64,000 bases of DNA from JASLDZ01 sp038226305 (GTDB taxonomy: Bacteria; Pseudomonadota; Alphaproteobacteria; Caulobacterales; Caulobacteraceae). The translations under genes were made by a program, and so were the position numbers. Position 1 is the first letter of the stretch, and every line of letters starts with the position of its first letter. Below the pieces are notes generated by a model. The model searched no databases, was not told the origin of the DNA, and was given only the letters and a program-made list of their open reading frames with translations. Of this stretch, positions 51,315 through 61,242 are shown piece by piece. Location of the stretch: contig JBBRQN010000009.1 of the NCBI GenBank assembly GCA_038226305.1, positions 43,403 to 107,402 on the forward strand, in the 5' to 3' direction.

Positions 51315-52894
51315 CGGCGCTGGAATTCAGGGGACATGATCAGAAGCGCATAGGCCTCGGGCCGACTCTCCGCGCGCGACAAAGCCGTGGCTGTGACGGG
51401 CGCCAAGCGGGCCCCCAGAGCCTCGTTTGCGGCGGCGAGGATGTCGCCTTGCGGGGCGTATGCGCCGGCAAAGCTCTGCGCCCAGAACAGGCGCTTCACC
51501 ACCGCATCGGGTGCCGCCCACACCATCGCCTGATCGCTCCACCCGTTGGGCTGCGGGGCGTCGAAGGGGCGCTGACCCAGGGAGGTGAGGGGACCCATCA
51601 CCTCGCGCTGCACATTGGCGGGCTGGGCACCAGCCGCGCGATAGCTTGAGACGACGAGTTCGTAGGGCGTCTTCAGCTTGCGCATGGGCGGCACCCACGA
51701 CTCGGGCGCCCTCACCAGGGCCAGCGCCACCTGCGAAAGGTCGCCGTCCGAACGCTTCCAGGCGGCTTCGAGCTTGGCCACGAGGGCCGGGTCGGGTGTG
51801 TCGGAGACGAAGTGGGCGGCGATTTTCAAGCACAGGCGGTGCGCCGTCTGCGGCCGGGCGGCGAGGTCGATCAGGACGGCCCGGGCCTGCTCCGAACCCG
51901 CCTGGCCATACTGTCGGGTCATCACCGTGCGGGCACCGGGCTCGTGGCGCACGTCGCGGAACACCGCCGATCCGATGGGAATGGGGCCGTCGATGGGCTG
52001 GCCCGCCGCGATGCCCCAGCCCGTGAGGGCGCGGGCGAACTCGGTCACATCGGCCTGGCTGTAGCCGCCGTCGGCCCCGACGGTGTGCAGTTCCATGATC
52101 TCCCGGGCGAGGTTCTCGTTGAGCCCGGCCTTGGCGCGGGGCCCCTGCCGCATCGCTGCGCGCTGTATCTGCACGCTGCCGGGGCCGACCGACTGCTGCT
52201 GATCCAGATAGGCCAGCATGCCCGGATGGGTGGATGACGCGATCAGCAGCGTCTCGAACCGACCGAACACATGCGGGCGGATCGCTTCCCGCTCGAACAC
52301 GGGCGACAGAAGCCGCATCTCCTGGTTCTTGCCGGCGGTGGTGAAGTGGTTCGACCAGAACAACGCCCAGCGCTCCCGGAAGCTGGCGTCGGTGGAGGCG
52401 GCGAGCTGGGCGCGACCCAGGATTTCGCGCTGAGCCTCCTGGGCGACCGGCTGATAGAGCGCCTGGCGCTGCATCTGGATGTCGCTGAGCGCAGGCTTGC
52501 CGTTCGGGCGCATGCCCTCGGGGCCCGCCATCTGACCGGGAGCGCCCGCCATCATGCCGTTCATCGGGGCCGCGCCTGCCATCATCGCCCCGCCCGCCAT
52601 CGTGGGCATGGCACCGGGCGAGGGCGGACCTGCGCCTTGGTCGTTGGAGATGGCGGTCGGCTTCATCGCCGCTTCGGACTTCATGTCGCGCACGGCGAAG
52701 CGGAAGTTCTGGATCGCTTGCCCTGCCTCCTCCTTGGTCATGCCGGGATAGGCGTCTGCTCCTTCGGGCCGGATCTGCGCTTGCAGCCAGCCTTGCGGGT
52801 CCGAGGTGGCAAGGGCGATCTCGCCCGGCCGGGCACCCATCCCGAAGCGGGTGGCGGCGATCGAGGCGTTGAGGGCAGTGTCTGTGCGAGGCAT
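51311..52894 (-). CDS. DUF1800 family protein with methionine-rich linker
   Basis: This 527-residue protein belongs to DUF1800, almost always paired with DUF1501; the biochemical role is unknown. The N-terminal NASIAATRFGMGARPGEI, the central RERWALFWSNHFTTAGKNQE and GLNENLAREIMELHTVGADGG, and the GRARTLTGWGI-like FARALTGWGIA are typical. Residues 94-130 form a Gly/Ala/Met linker with nine methionines in 33 residues, unusual for the family and possibly metal-binding. No classical signal peptide is seen at the chosen start; export may depend on the partner. It is the first gene of the two-gene operon. Confidence 0.87.
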   Translation of the reverse strand: MPRTDTALNASIAATRFGMGARPGEIALATSDPQGWLQAQIRPEGADAYPGMTKEEAGQAIQNFRFAVRDMKSEAAMKPTAISNDQGAGPPSPGAMPTMAGGAMMAGAAPMNGMMAGAPGQMAGPEGMRPNGKPALSDIQMQRQALYQPVAQEAQREILGRAQLAASTDASFRERWALFWSNHFTTAGKNQEMRLLSPVFEREAIRPHVFGRFETLLIASSTHPGMLAYLDQQQSVGPGSVQIQRAAMRQGPRAKAGLNENLAREIMELHTVGADGGYSQADVTEFARALTGWGIAAGQPIDGPIPIGSAVFRDVRHEPGARTVMTRQYGQAGSEQARAVLIDLAARPQTAHRLCLKIAAHFVSDTPDPALVAKLEAAWKRSDGDLSQVALALVRAPESWVPPMRKLKTPYELVVSSYRAAGAQPANVQREVMGPLTSLGQRPFDAPQPNGWSDQAMVWAAPDAVVKRLFWAQSFAGAYAPQGDILAAANEALGARLAPVTATALSRAESRPEAYALLIMSPEFQRR

Positions 52895-53010
52895 CGTAAA
52901 CGCGATCCTTCCTCTTGGCGTAGGCCGCCCGCGCCGGGTCTGCTACGGCGCGCCCGGGCGGAGCGAAGTTGCCGTCGCCCACATGTCTGCTCCCTGAACG
53001 AGGCCCGCGT

Positions 53011-53727
53011 ATGTCTGAGAAGCCACAGGGCCTCCACCGCTTTTACAAGACGGTGGAGCTCGCCGCCGATCCCGCAGGCGGCTGGACGGTGCATCTGGAC
53101 GGCCGCGCCCCCCGCTCGCCAGCCAAGGCCGCGCTCACCCTGCCGACGACCGCCCTAGCCGAGCGCGTGGCGCAGGAGTGGCAGCGGCAGGGCGAGATTA
53201 TCGACCTTCCGGGCATGGGCCTCACGCGCATGGCCTACACCTCCCTCGACCTGACTCCGCAAGCCCACGCGGCCCTGGCCACCGAGCACGCGGACTATGC
53301 CGGGTCGGACCTTCTGAGCTACCGCGCCGAGGCCCCGGCCGGGCTGGTGGAGCTGGAAGCGGCCGCCTGGGATCCGTGGCTCGCGTGGGCCAAGCGCGAG
53401 CTGCAGGTCGAGCTGATGGTGGCCGAAGGCGTCGCCCCCGTCGCGCAATCCGCAGGGGCGCTCGCCCGCGCCCGGGCGCTCGCCGCTGGGCTTGATCGCT
53501 TCGCCCTCATCGGTCTCGCCTTCGCCACCGCCCTGTTCGGCTCGGCGGTGCTGGCGCAGGCGGCTCTGCGCGGGGCGATCGACGCCTCCGAAGCCTATGA
53601 ACTGTCCCGCGTGGACGAAGCCTGGCAGGAGAAGCTGTGGGGCGAGGATGCCGAGGCTGTCGCCCGCACTGCCCACCGCCGCCGTGAAGCCCGCCTCGTG
53701 GGCGACTGGTTCACAGCGCTCCGTTGA
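53011..53727 (+). CDS. ATP12-family chaperone for F1-ATPase assembly
   Basis: The 238-residue protein matches ATP12, a chaperone that binds the F1 alpha subunit in mitochondria; alphaproteobacterial homologues are common. Segments [57 protein letters not shown] and the C-terminal [15 protein letters not shown] are characteristic. ATG 53011 is chosen because homology begins just after it. It is followed by pccB after 73 bases; the two need not be functionally linked. The bacterial role is inferred from the mitochondrial one. Confidence 0.87.
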   Translation: MSEKPQGLHRFYKTVELAADPAGGWTVHLDGRAPRSPAKAALTLPTTALAERVAQEWQRQGEIIDLPGMGLTRMAYTSLDLTPQAHAALATEHADYAGSDLLSYRAEAPAGLVELEAAAWDPWLAWAKRELQVELMVAEGVAPVAQSAGALARARALAAGLDRFALIGLAFATALFGSAVLAQAALRGAIDASEAYELSRVDEAWQEKLWGEDAEAVARTAHRRREARLVGDWFTALR

Positions 53728-53800
53728 AGCGCCCCGCATCGAACGGCTAGGGTGTTCGCCAAGCCGAACCGCCCGACCAGAACCACCTGACAGGACACCC

Positions 53801-55333
53801 GTGAAGACCATCCTCGATCAGCTCGACTCCCGCCGTCACGCCGCGCGCCAGGGCGGGGGGGAGAAGCGCGTCGCCGCCCAGCACGGCAAGGGCAAGCTCA
53901 CCGCCCGGGAACGCATCGCGCTCCTCTTGGACGAAGGCTCCTTCGAGGAGTTCGACATGTTCGTGGAGCACCGCGGCACCGAGTTCGGCATGGCCGACCA
54001 GAAGATTCCGGGCGACGGGGTGATCACCGGCTGGGGCACGATCAACGGCAAGATCGTCTACGTCTTCTCCAAGGATTTCACCGTCTTCGGCGGGTCTCTC
54101 TCGGGTGCCCACGCCCAGAAGATCGTCAAGGTGCAGCGTCAGGCCATGAAGGTCGGCGCGCCCGTGATCGGCCTGTTCGATGCGGGCGGCGCGCGCATAC
54201 AGGAAGGCGTGGAGTCGCTCGCGGGCTACGCCGACATCTTCATGGAGAACGTGATGTCCTCCGGCGTGATCCCCCAGATCAGCGTCATCATGGGCCCGTG
54301 CGCAGGCGGCGACGTCTATTCCCCCGCCATGACCGACTTCATCTTCATGGTGAAGGACACGAGCTACATGTTCGTCACTGGCCCCGACGTGGTGAAGACC
54401 GTCACCAACGAGGTGGTCACCGCCGAGGAGCTGGGCGGGGCGCGGGTGCACTCGTCCAAGTCGGGTGTGTCCAACGGGGCGTTCGATAACGATCTGGAGG
54501 CGCTGGTGCAGGTGCGCCGGCTGGTGGACTTCCTGCCGTCCAGCAACCGCGCCAAGGCGGCCATCCGCGACAGCTACGACGATCCGGCGCGGGACGACGA
54601 GAGCCTCGACACCTTGGTCCCCGCCAACGCCAACAAGCCCTACGACATGAAGGAGCTGATCCTGAAGATCGTGGACGAGGCGGATTTCTTCGAGATTTCA
54701 GCCGACTTCGCCAAGAACATCCTTTGCGGCTTCGCCCGGATGGATGGTGAGACTGTGGGCATCGTCGCCAACCAGCCCCTGGCTCTGGCCGGGGTTCTCG
54801 ATATCGACGCCAGCTGCAAGGCCGCCCGCTTCGTGCGCTTCTGCGACGCCTTCCAGATCCCCCTGGTCACGCTGGTAGACGTGCCGGGCTTCATGCCGGG
54901 CACCCGTCAGGAATACGGCGGGCTGATCCGCCACGGCGCGAAGCTCCTGTTCGCCTACGCCGAAGCCACCGTGCCCAAGGTCACCGTCATCACCCGCAAG
55001 GCCTATGGCGGCGCCTACGACGTGATGAGCTCCAAGCACCTGCGCGGCGACGTCAACTACGCTTGGCCCACCGCCGAGATCGCCGTCATGGGCGCAAAGG
55101 GGGCGGTTGAGATCATCTTCCGCGCCGACGCTAAGGACGCCGAAAAACTCGAAGCCCGAGAAGCGGAATACCGGGACAAGTTCGCCAATCCGTTCGTGGC
55201 CGCGAGCCGCGGCTACATTGACGATGTCATCAGACCTTCGGAAACACGGTGCCGGATCGTGCGCGCGCTAGCGCCCTTGCGAGCCAAGATCCTTGAGAAC
55301 CTCGGCAAGAGGCACGATTGCCTTCCGCTCTAG
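53801..55333 (+). CDS. pccB: Propionyl-CoA carboxylase beta chain (carboxyltransferase)
   Basis: This 510-residue carboxyltransferase moves CO2 from biotin to propionyl-CoA, feeding the methylmalonyl-CoA route. The oxyanion-hole segments are [20 protein letters not shown] and [19 protein letters not shown] in the N-half, and [17 protein letters not shown] in the C-half. The C-terminus GKRHDCLPL corresponds to the KHxNIPL family end, so it is complete. The start is GTG 53801. The biotin-carboxylase partner pccA is not in the window. From about 55,230 the codon use becomes less GC3-biased, just ahead of the probable island. Confidence 0.93.
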   Translation: MKTILDQLDSRRHAARQGGGEKRVAAQHGKGKLTARERIALLLDEGSFEEFDMFVEHRGTEFGMADQKIPGDGVITGWGTINGKIVYVFSKDFTVFGGSLSGAHAQKIVKVQRQAMKVGAPVIGLFDAGGARIQEGVESLAGYADIFMENVMSSGVIPQISVIMGPCAGGDVYSPAMTDFIFMVKDTSYMFVTGPDVVKTVTNEVVTAEELGGARVHSSKSGVSNGAFDNDLEALVQVRRLVDFLPSSNRAKAAIRDSYDDPARDDESLDTLVPANANKPYDMKELILKIVDEADFFEISADFAKNILCGFARMDGETVGIVANQPLALAGVLDIDASCKAARFVRFCDAFQIPLVTLVDVPGFMPGTRQEYGGLIRHGAKLLFAYAEATVPKVTVITRKAYGGAYDVMSSKHLRGDVNYAWPTAEIAVMGAKGAVEIIFRADAKDAEKLEAREAEYRDKFANPFVAASRGYIDDVIRPSETRCRIVRALAPLRAKILENLGKRHDCLPL

Positions 55334-55398
55334 CGAAGCTGCGCAGCCCCGGACGGGATTTTCATCCGGATACATCCCCTTGAAGGGTGAAGACGACC

Positions 55399-56313
55399 TC
55401 AAGGGTTGCAAGAGCCGCAATTGCCCGGCTCGGTGACGGTGCCCTCGCTGACCAATCGCTGCTCAGCGAAGTCGCAGGCTGTGCACCGCAGAACATGAGT
55501 GTGAACCACCTTGGTGGGCTCGCCACAATCGCGACAGGGCAGCCCGGCCATCCACTCGCGGACATCATAGCCGGGATAGTGGCAGGCCGGACAACGGCTA
55601 CGGAACCGCCGAATCAAGTCGGCGGCGGCACGGTCGACGGCGCGCATACGGGTGGGATTGCGGCTCGCTCGCATATCAGTCTGCAGGCATGCCGAACCGA
55701 ATTGATCGATAATTGCTTCGACGGCTTCGTCGAACTCCGCGAGGCTTTTGAAGTCCTTCGTGATCGCGAGGGCGGGCGCGGGATGACCATTGAAGCCAGC
55801 GGTGACGATCACGTTATGATCGGGGAAGCCCGCTCGTTCCGCAAAGGCGCGGGCACCTCGAAGATCCGTAATGGTGCTCGTGCTGAAGTTGGTTTGGGGA
55901 CTGACGTCCTGACCCACCCATTCGTCGCTGCTCTGGCGATCCACCATCAAAACGAGCTCTCGGCCCACGGCGACGAACGGAAGCAGAGGATGGGGGCCGA
56001 AGCTGCCCTCGCTCGCGATCCCGATGCGTACGTCAGGACAAGCCGCGAAACCGGCGGCGATCTTGGCGCGTGCAGCATCGATCGCACCGCCGCGTCGTTC
56101 CATATCGCCTGTGAACGTACCGAAGCGGTCGGTATCGATATCCATGGAGGTTTCCACAACAAGGCCGAGGCCTTGTCGCAGATGGGGTGCGATGGCCCAT
56201 TCCTTACCGTGCTTGGTCACAACGATCGCACGAGCGCGGAAATAGGGCAGCTCTTCGCGCCAGTTCAGCGTTGCGTTCGGCTGCGCAGAATGTGGCAGGA
56301 CGTCAAAGCTCAT
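55399..56313 (-). CDS. DUF6671-like protein with C-terminal zinc ribbons, last gene of the dab operon
   Basis: The N-terminal 200 residues contain VVTKHGKEWAIAPHLRQ, DTDRFGTFTGDMERRG, IASEGSFGPHPLLPFVAV and ELVLMVDR, which I match from memory to DUF6671, a family of unknown function. The C-terminal part has four CxxC pairs (CPAC, CRDC, CTAC, CGSC), enough for two zinc sites. ATG 56313 has AGGA eight bases before it; GTG 56343 is an alternative without such a site. It follows dabA on the same strand by 48 bases and so is probably co-transcribed with the bicarbonate transporter genes, suggesting a role there. That role is inference only. Confidence 0.72.
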   Translation of the reverse strand: MSFDVLPHSAQPNATLNWREELPYFRARAIVVTKHGKEWAIAPHLRQGLGLVVETSMDIDTDRFGTFTGDMERRGGAIDAARAKIAAGFAACPDVRIGIASEGSFGPHPLLPFVAVGRELVLMVDRQSSDEWVGQDVSPQTNFSTSTITDLRGARAFAERAGFPDHNVIVTAGFNGHPAPALAITKDFKSLAEFDEAVEAIIDQFGSACLQTDMRASRNPTRMRAVDRAAADLIRRFRSRCPACHYPGYDVREWMAGLPCRDCGEPTKVVHTHVLRCTACDFAEQRLVSEGTVTEPGNCGSCNP

Positions 56314-56361
56314 ACCGAGGGTCCTGATTTTCGCGGGCCGCACCCGCGAAGGTTCAAAGGG

Positions 56362-58782
56362 TCAGACAGCCAGCTTCAGCGACTGGGCCTCATCAGCCCC
56401 GATCGCGTCCATCGAGCTCCACTGCAGGCCACCTGCGTAGCGCCAAGCCATTCGCCCCTCGTTGTTGAGGGCGATGAGGTGGAGCCAGCGGTTGTCGAAG
56501 AGAGAGCGCACGACGTCATGGCGTTTGAGAATGTCGCTCATGGCCTGGCGCGGCGCTTCGATGCAGACCGACAGGCGCAGCGGCTCGTGGACGTAGGTCT
56601 CTCCGTCGTGAACCGACTGCCAGGGGAGCCCTGCCCGCAGGAGACCTCCATTGCCCTCCACCACCCCGATCCCGCCGGTGACGTTGTGAAGGAGCTTGTT
56701 GCCGCTCCCAAACACGTCCGGCGCAACCGTAGAGCCGTAGTATTGGAGGCTGATCCAGCTCGCCACCACCACCGGCGCTGTCATGATCAACTCGAGGGTG
56801 CTGAAGTTCTCGTCCGGTGCCCAATCGTAGTCGTGCAGGAACACGCGACCGTCGAAACTCTTTCCCGCGGTCCGTTCTCGGGGCGCGGCGATGAAGGCTT
56901 GGCAGCCCGCCAGCCCCCATTCAGGCCGCGTCTCGGCCCAGTCGCGCCCACGCGCTGAGACGTCTCGTTCTTGCCGAGCTCGCGGCAGCCGCAGGGCGCG
57001 CTCGCCCCGGGCGACCCGGCCGGCGGCCGCCAGCGTGGTCCGCGCGCGCAGGATGTCTTCTCCATGCGCGGGCGACGGACAGTCTTCGGTGAAAAGCGCC
57101 ACCTGGTCTGTCGTCGTATCGTGCAACCCCGCGACGAAAAGCGTGTCGTCCGGGATCGTGACGCCGCTCGCCGGTAAGCCCGCCCTCACCTCCGGATCGT
57201 TGAGAAGCGCCGCCAGAAGACGGGCGTTGACCTCTCCTGAGTAACCACCGCAGGCACCGCACTGGAGCGCGCTCGCGTGGGGATTGTTGATCACCGCGGC
57301 ACCGTGTCCCACCAGCAAGACAAGGCGCGCGAAGCCGCTGGTTAACGACATGGCTCGCAGCACCGATTGCGCTGCAGCGATCTGGCCGGACACTTCGAGA
57401 GGCGGGTCGAGCCTTGGCGCGGGATCGACCTGCGTCCCGCCACCTCCGCGCCCGATCGCATCAGTGAAAAGCTTGCCAGCGTAGACGGGGCCAGTCGCCT
57501 CGACGAAAGCGAAGGAGGAGACCGCGGCCAACTTGAAGCGTCCCCAGGCGCGCTTGGCTCGGCCTTTGATCCGCTTCGACCGATCCGCCGGGTCCGTTTG
57601 CAGATTGCCCGAACACGAGCGAAGCGCCGGATTGAGCAGCACCGGCAGGCGCAATTCGTCCAGATCCGACCCGAACCGTCGATGAGCCGTCGTCAGCCCA
57701 AAGAATCCCGCGAAGCCCAGCGTTCGGGCATGTGGGTCGACGGTTTCGAGGGCGCGCCGAAAGACCTCCGAGCGAACATCAATGCAGAAGGCGGCCTGCA
57801 GCCCGGGCCGCTCGGCAAGGTCGGCCCGCCCAGGTTGGGCGAGCGACGTTGCAAGCGCCCGCTGCGCCGCTCGCTCGGCCGCCTCCTGGAGGATGGTGTC
57901 GACAACCAGATCAGGAGTCGCTGTCACCGGCGCTGCGTGCGCCTGGCGCACGTCGGCCCACGCCTCGGCGATCTGGTCGGAATGATTCAGCCACAAGGCC
58001 TCTTCCCAGATGAGGCGGATCGCTAGGAAGTCGGTGATCGTCTCATCGGACAGTCCCGCAAGCTCCGCCTGCCAAAGCCTGTACCGTGCGTATTGGCTCC
58101 AGCCCCCCAACGTCATGAGGAGCTGGTGGAAGTAGGTCTCGAGTGTCTTTGGACGCATCCCAAGCCGTCCCACGGCGCGGGCGATGGCTGCGGCGGCGCT
58201 TTCCGGCACCTCCGAGACGTGGCGGGCGAAGCCGCGGACGCCCGCAATCTCGGGCGTCAGATCGTGGGTGGCGACAGCTCGCCACGCGGCATAGGCCGAC
58301 ACGCCCCTGGGCGCGGCCCAGAGCGCCTGCCCCTCGTCGAAGTGCCCGCCCGCCCAGGCCCCGAAACGCTCCGCAATGAGACCTGGCCAGTCGACGCCGC
58401 TCGTGCGCGCCGCCAGATCGGCGACGGTCGGCAGCGGGTCGGATCGCGGGCCGTCGGAACCTGCGGCTCTTTTTACTGAGGCGGGATCGGTGGGGCGAAA
58501 AGCCGGAGGGGCGCTCTCCCAGGCGTCGAGCACATCCTGGTCCGATATGGCGCCCGAGCGCAGTTTCTCTAGGTACCAAGCGCGTTCCATGGTGACGGGT
58601 GCGCCCGCCACCCGGGCCAGCCGCGCCCCGGCTGTGGCTAGGTCTTCGCCTGTCTGACCAAGGAACGGATTGACCGCGACATTGGCGGCGAGAGGCCAAC
58701 TGGGGGGCACAGCGCAAGCGGCGCGCTCCGCCATGACGGCGATCAGGCGGAGGTCTTGCGGCTCAGCTTTGTGATCAAACAT
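56362..58782 (-). CDS. dabA: DabA, inorganic-carbon transporter subunit (DUF2309)
   Basis: DabA is the carbonic-anhydrase-like cytoplasmic subunit of the DAB complex, which couples CO2-to-bicarbonate conversion to a cation gradient. The 806 residues keep all four zinc-site residues in order: Cys333 and Asp335 (FCIDVRSE), His493 ([10 protein letters not shown]) and Cys508 (LQCGACGG). The His-to-Cys spacing of 15 is as in Halothiobacillus DabA. Length and C-terminus ([18 protein letters not shown]) are normal. It starts three bases after dabB and precedes the DUF6671-like gene. No carboxysome or RuBisCO gene is near, so it probably supplies bicarbonate to heterotrophic metabolism. Confidence 0.93.
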   Translation of the reverse strand: MFDHKAEPQDLRLIAVMAERAACAVPPSWPLAANVAVNPFLGQTGEDLATAGARLARVAGAPVTMERAWYLEKLRSGAISDQDVLDAWESAPPAFRPTDPASVKRAAGSDGPRSDPLPTVADLAARTSGVDWPGLIAERFGAWAGGHFDEGQALWAAPRGVSAYAAWRAVATHDLTPEIAGVRGFARHVSEVPESAAAAIARAVGRLGMRPKTLETYFHQLLMTLGGWSQYARYRLWQAELAGLSDETITDFLAIRLIWEEALWLNHSDQIAEAWADVRQAHAAPVTATPDLVVDTILQEAAERAAQRALATSLAQPGRADLAERPGLQAAFCIDVRSEVFRRALETVDPHARTLGFAGFFGLTTAHRRFGSDLDELRLPVLLNPALRSCSGNLQTDPADRSKRIKGRAKRAWGRFKLAAVSSFAFVEATGPVYAGKLFTDAIGRGGGGTQVDPAPRLDPPLEVSGQIAAAQSVLRAMSLTSGFARLVLLVGHGAAVINNPHASALQCGACGGYSGEVNARLLAALLNDPEVRAGLPASGVTIPDDTLFVAGLHDTTTDQVALFTEDCPSPAHGEDILRARTTLAAAGRVARGERALRLPRARQERDVSARGRDWAETRPEWGLAGCQAFIAAPRERTAGKSFDGRVFLHDYDWAPDENFSTLELIMTAPVVVASWISLQYYGSTVAPDVFGSGNKLLHNVTGGIGVVEGNGGLLRAGLPWQSVHDGETYVHEPLRLSVCIEAPRQAMSDILKRHDVVRSLFDNRWLHLIALNNEGRMAWRYAGGLQWSSMDAIGADEAQSLKLAV

Positions 58783-58785
58783 CGG

Positions 58786-60363
58786 TCAGGCTCCGGCTCT
58801 ACGGGAAGCGACGCTGCGGATCGACCAGCCGCCGACTACCCGGTCGAAGACGGCGTTGGCGTAGAAGCCGTTCGAGAGGTGCGTGCGCAGGCCGGCCGCG
58901 GCGGGGTGATAGGCCCAGAGGGGGAACATGGCCTGGACGACCGCAACCGTTCCGAAGCTCGTCACGCCGAGTCCGATCAGTGTCCATTGCAAAGGACCAG
59001 GCGGAGGCGGCGGCGGTAAGACGCCCGCCGTCAGAGAGGTCGCGCCCAGCTGCAGGGCGAAATAGGCGACCGAGGTGGCGACCGCATACACGGCGGTGCG
59101 GCGTGTCAGCATCCTGGGCGCCGCATCCGCAAAACCCTGAGCCAACATGTAGGCGACGCCGAAAATCAGGATGGCGCCAAGAGCGATCGCCTGCGGCGAC
59201 TTGTGTCCGATGCCGAACGCCAGTCCGACGACTCCGTAGATCGCCAGCGCGGCGAGGAACGCTCGGGCTACGGCACCCGCGTTCGGCACGGCGACCGGAC
59301 CAAGCCTGCGGCTGGCAACCACCCGCTCAACGGCACCCCCGGAAGACAGGAACGAGTGCGCCTTATAGAGCGAGTGCGCCACGATATGGAGGAGCGCGAG
59401 CGGGAAAAGCGCCAGGCCGCACTCAAAGATCATAAAGCCCATCTGCGCGACGGTTGACCAAGCCAGGGACGTTTTCACAGCTGGCTGGGTCAGCATCACA
59501 AGGCTGGCGAAGAGCGCCGTGAAACCCCCGACAACGACCAGAACAGCGAGCGCCCCCGGCGCCAGCAACATCACATCGGCGAACCGGATGAGGAGAAAGC
59601 CGCCGGCGTTGATAACCCCCGCGTGGAGGAGCGCTGAGACCGGGGTGGGCGTCTCCATCACCTCGGTCAGCCAGCCGTGTAGGGGAAACTGAGCAGACTT
59701 GATCACCGCCGCGAGAGCCAAAAATCCCGCCGCTCCGACGGCCAATCCGCCGCCGACTCCCGCTCGCGCAGCTTGATGGATCACGGCGATGTCGCCTGTG
59801 CGATAGGCGATCAACAAGAAAGCGCAGGCGCCCAGCAATGCCAGATCGGCGAGACGCGCAGTGATGAACTTCTTACGAGCACCTCGAACAGCAGCGGCTC
59901 GGCCTGGATAGAACAGCAGCAGCCGGTGCAGAAAGAGGCTGGTAGCCACCCAGGCGATCGTTAGCTGAACGAGATTTCCGGCGCTGACTAGCACGAGCAC
60001 CGACGCCAGCGTCAGGCACAGCCAGCCTGTGAATCGCCCCTGCCCCGCGTCGCCATCCAAGTAGGTCCCAGCGTAGCGGACGACCACCCAGCCGATAAAC
60101 GATACCAGAACCAGCATCACGGCGCTGATCGGATCCAGTCTGGTCGAAAACCCAAGACTGTGCGCGCCGACCAAAGGCGCGGAGGATCGCCCAAAGAGCA
60201 AGAGAACCGCTACAGAAGCGGCAGCGTTTACTATCGCGGCCAGCGCCGCAGCCTCAGCGAGCTTGGCGGCAAGCCTCGGTCGAAGCCCCGGTCCGAAGAA
60301 TCCGGCGGCCGCACTCGCCGTCAGAGCAAGAACCGAGAGCCAGAGGCCTATGTATATCGGCAA
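58786..60363 (-). CDS. dabB: DabB, proton/cation-conducting membrane subunit (NuoL/MrpA-like)
   Basis: This 525-residue polytopic protein with about 13-14 TM segments belongs to the Proton_antipo_M family. The NuoL-type motif KSAQFPLHGWLTEVMETPTP, followed by VSALLHAGVINAGGFLLIRF, is characteristic, including the conserved Lys and His. It is immediately followed by dabA, which identifies it as DabB rather than a complex I subunit. The start is TTG at 60361-60363, supported by AGGGG six bases upstream. It energises DabA in the inner membrane. Confidence 0.9.
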   Translation of the reverse strand: MPIYIGLWLSVLALTASAAAGFFGPGLRPRLAAKLAEAAALAAIVNAAASVAVLLLFGRSSAPLVGAHSLGFSTRLDPISAVMLVLVSFIGWVVVRYAGTYLDGDAGQGRFTGWLCLTLASVLVLVSAGNLVQLTIAWVATSLFLHRLLLFYPGRAAAVRGARKKFITARLADLALLGACAFLLIAYRTGDIAVIHQAARAGVGGGLAVGAAGFLALAAVIKSAQFPLHGWLTEVMETPTPVSALLHAGVINAGGFLLIRFADVMLLAPGALAVLVVVGGFTALFASLVMLTQPAVKTSLAWSTVAQMGFMIFECGLALFPLALLHIVAHSLYKAHSFLSSGGAVERVVASRRLGPVAVPNAGAVARAFLAALAIYGVVGLAFGIGHKSPQAIALGAILIFGVAYMLAQGFADAAPRMLTRRTAVYAVATSVAYFALQLGATSLTAGVLPPPPPPGPLQWTLIGLGVTSFGTVAVVQAMFPLWAYHPAAAGLRTHLSNGFYANAVFDRVVGGWSIRSVASRRAGA

Positions 60364-61098
60364 GATGGACCCCTAAATCTGCGTACGTCGGGTCCCTGAT
60401 ATTTTGGGTCGAAAGACAACGGAATTTCATTTCTGCTCCCCCATCATTCTGTTTTCGACAATTGGTTGGGAGGGCCGAAGCTCATCGACGGCAGAATGAC
60501 CGCCAATTCCTGACGGCTTTGTCGAACCGCGTTCTGGAGCTGACGCCCGACGGGGTCCATCCTTACAGGTCCGGCTGTCCGCCACCGCAGCCAACGCCCT
60601 CCTCTTTGAGGAAGAAAGGGCGGCGAAGCCATCTCTGATTAGAAAGCGTCGGCGTGCCATCCAGGGAACACTTCTTCTCAGCAGACTCCGTCGCGGACTG
60701 CCGTGGCGCGGGATCGCGTCAATGCCCGCTTAGGGCGCGAATCTTCCTGAGGACCTAGAGGCAGCCCCAGCGTCAGGGCGACCTACGCGGGGGCGCTGGA
60801 TCTGCTACAGCCTCCATCATTCCACGGAGGGTTAGCGCCCGCGTCCTCCAGAACTTGGATTGACCGCGCAGGCGCGCGCGATCCGGGCCGGACGACACGG
60901 TTTTGGCGAGTTTCTCAAATTCAGCTGCTTTCGCTTCACAACTTTCGGGCGTTATCCCAGTCTAACAATCGACGCCCCTAATTGTTCTCCCGCGGGGGCT
61001 GTCTCGCTCCGGCGCGGAGTTCGTACGGGTGGGCCCCACTCCACCTGCCTGCATCCTGCAACAAGATGATGGGCTTCATGCTGAGGCAGAACGGCCGC
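60364..61098. other. Gene-poor stretch upstream of dabB
   Basis: These 735 bases hold the dabB promoter region on the minus strand but no convincing gene. Two overlapping minus-strand frames of 62 and 77 codons (60427-60660) and a plus-strand frame near 60860 lack recognisable motifs. The base composition is lower in GC than the housekeeping part of the window. It may be decayed sequence left by insertions and deletions. Confidence 0.5.
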
Positions 61099-61242
61099 TT
61101 AGTATGGCGGAGCCCGGCGGGAGCGCTGCTCCCGTGCCGCCTCCGTCCACCACGCCAAGTCCTCGGCGAAGCGCTGGAAGGCGCGCTCCAGCGCAGCTCC
61201 GCCCTCTCCCGCAGGAAGACCCTGGTCGTCAAGGCGGCGGCG
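61099..61242 (-). pseudogene. Remnant of a gene end, possibly NADPH-dependent FMN reductase
   Basis: A frame on the minus strand ends at TAA 61099-61101 and reads as a plausible protein C-terminus: ALERAFQRFAEDLAWWTEAA with a short tail. This resembles the C-terminal helix of NADPH-dependent FMN reductases. Homology would start just where the transposase frame ends. The rest of the gene is absent, as if cut by the IS element. The family assignment is tentative. Confidence 0.3.

Noticed and set aside
58786..60363. Complex I subunit NuoL
   Set aside because: It belongs to the same superfamily, but it is adjacent to dabA and lacks other nuo genes, which fits DabB.
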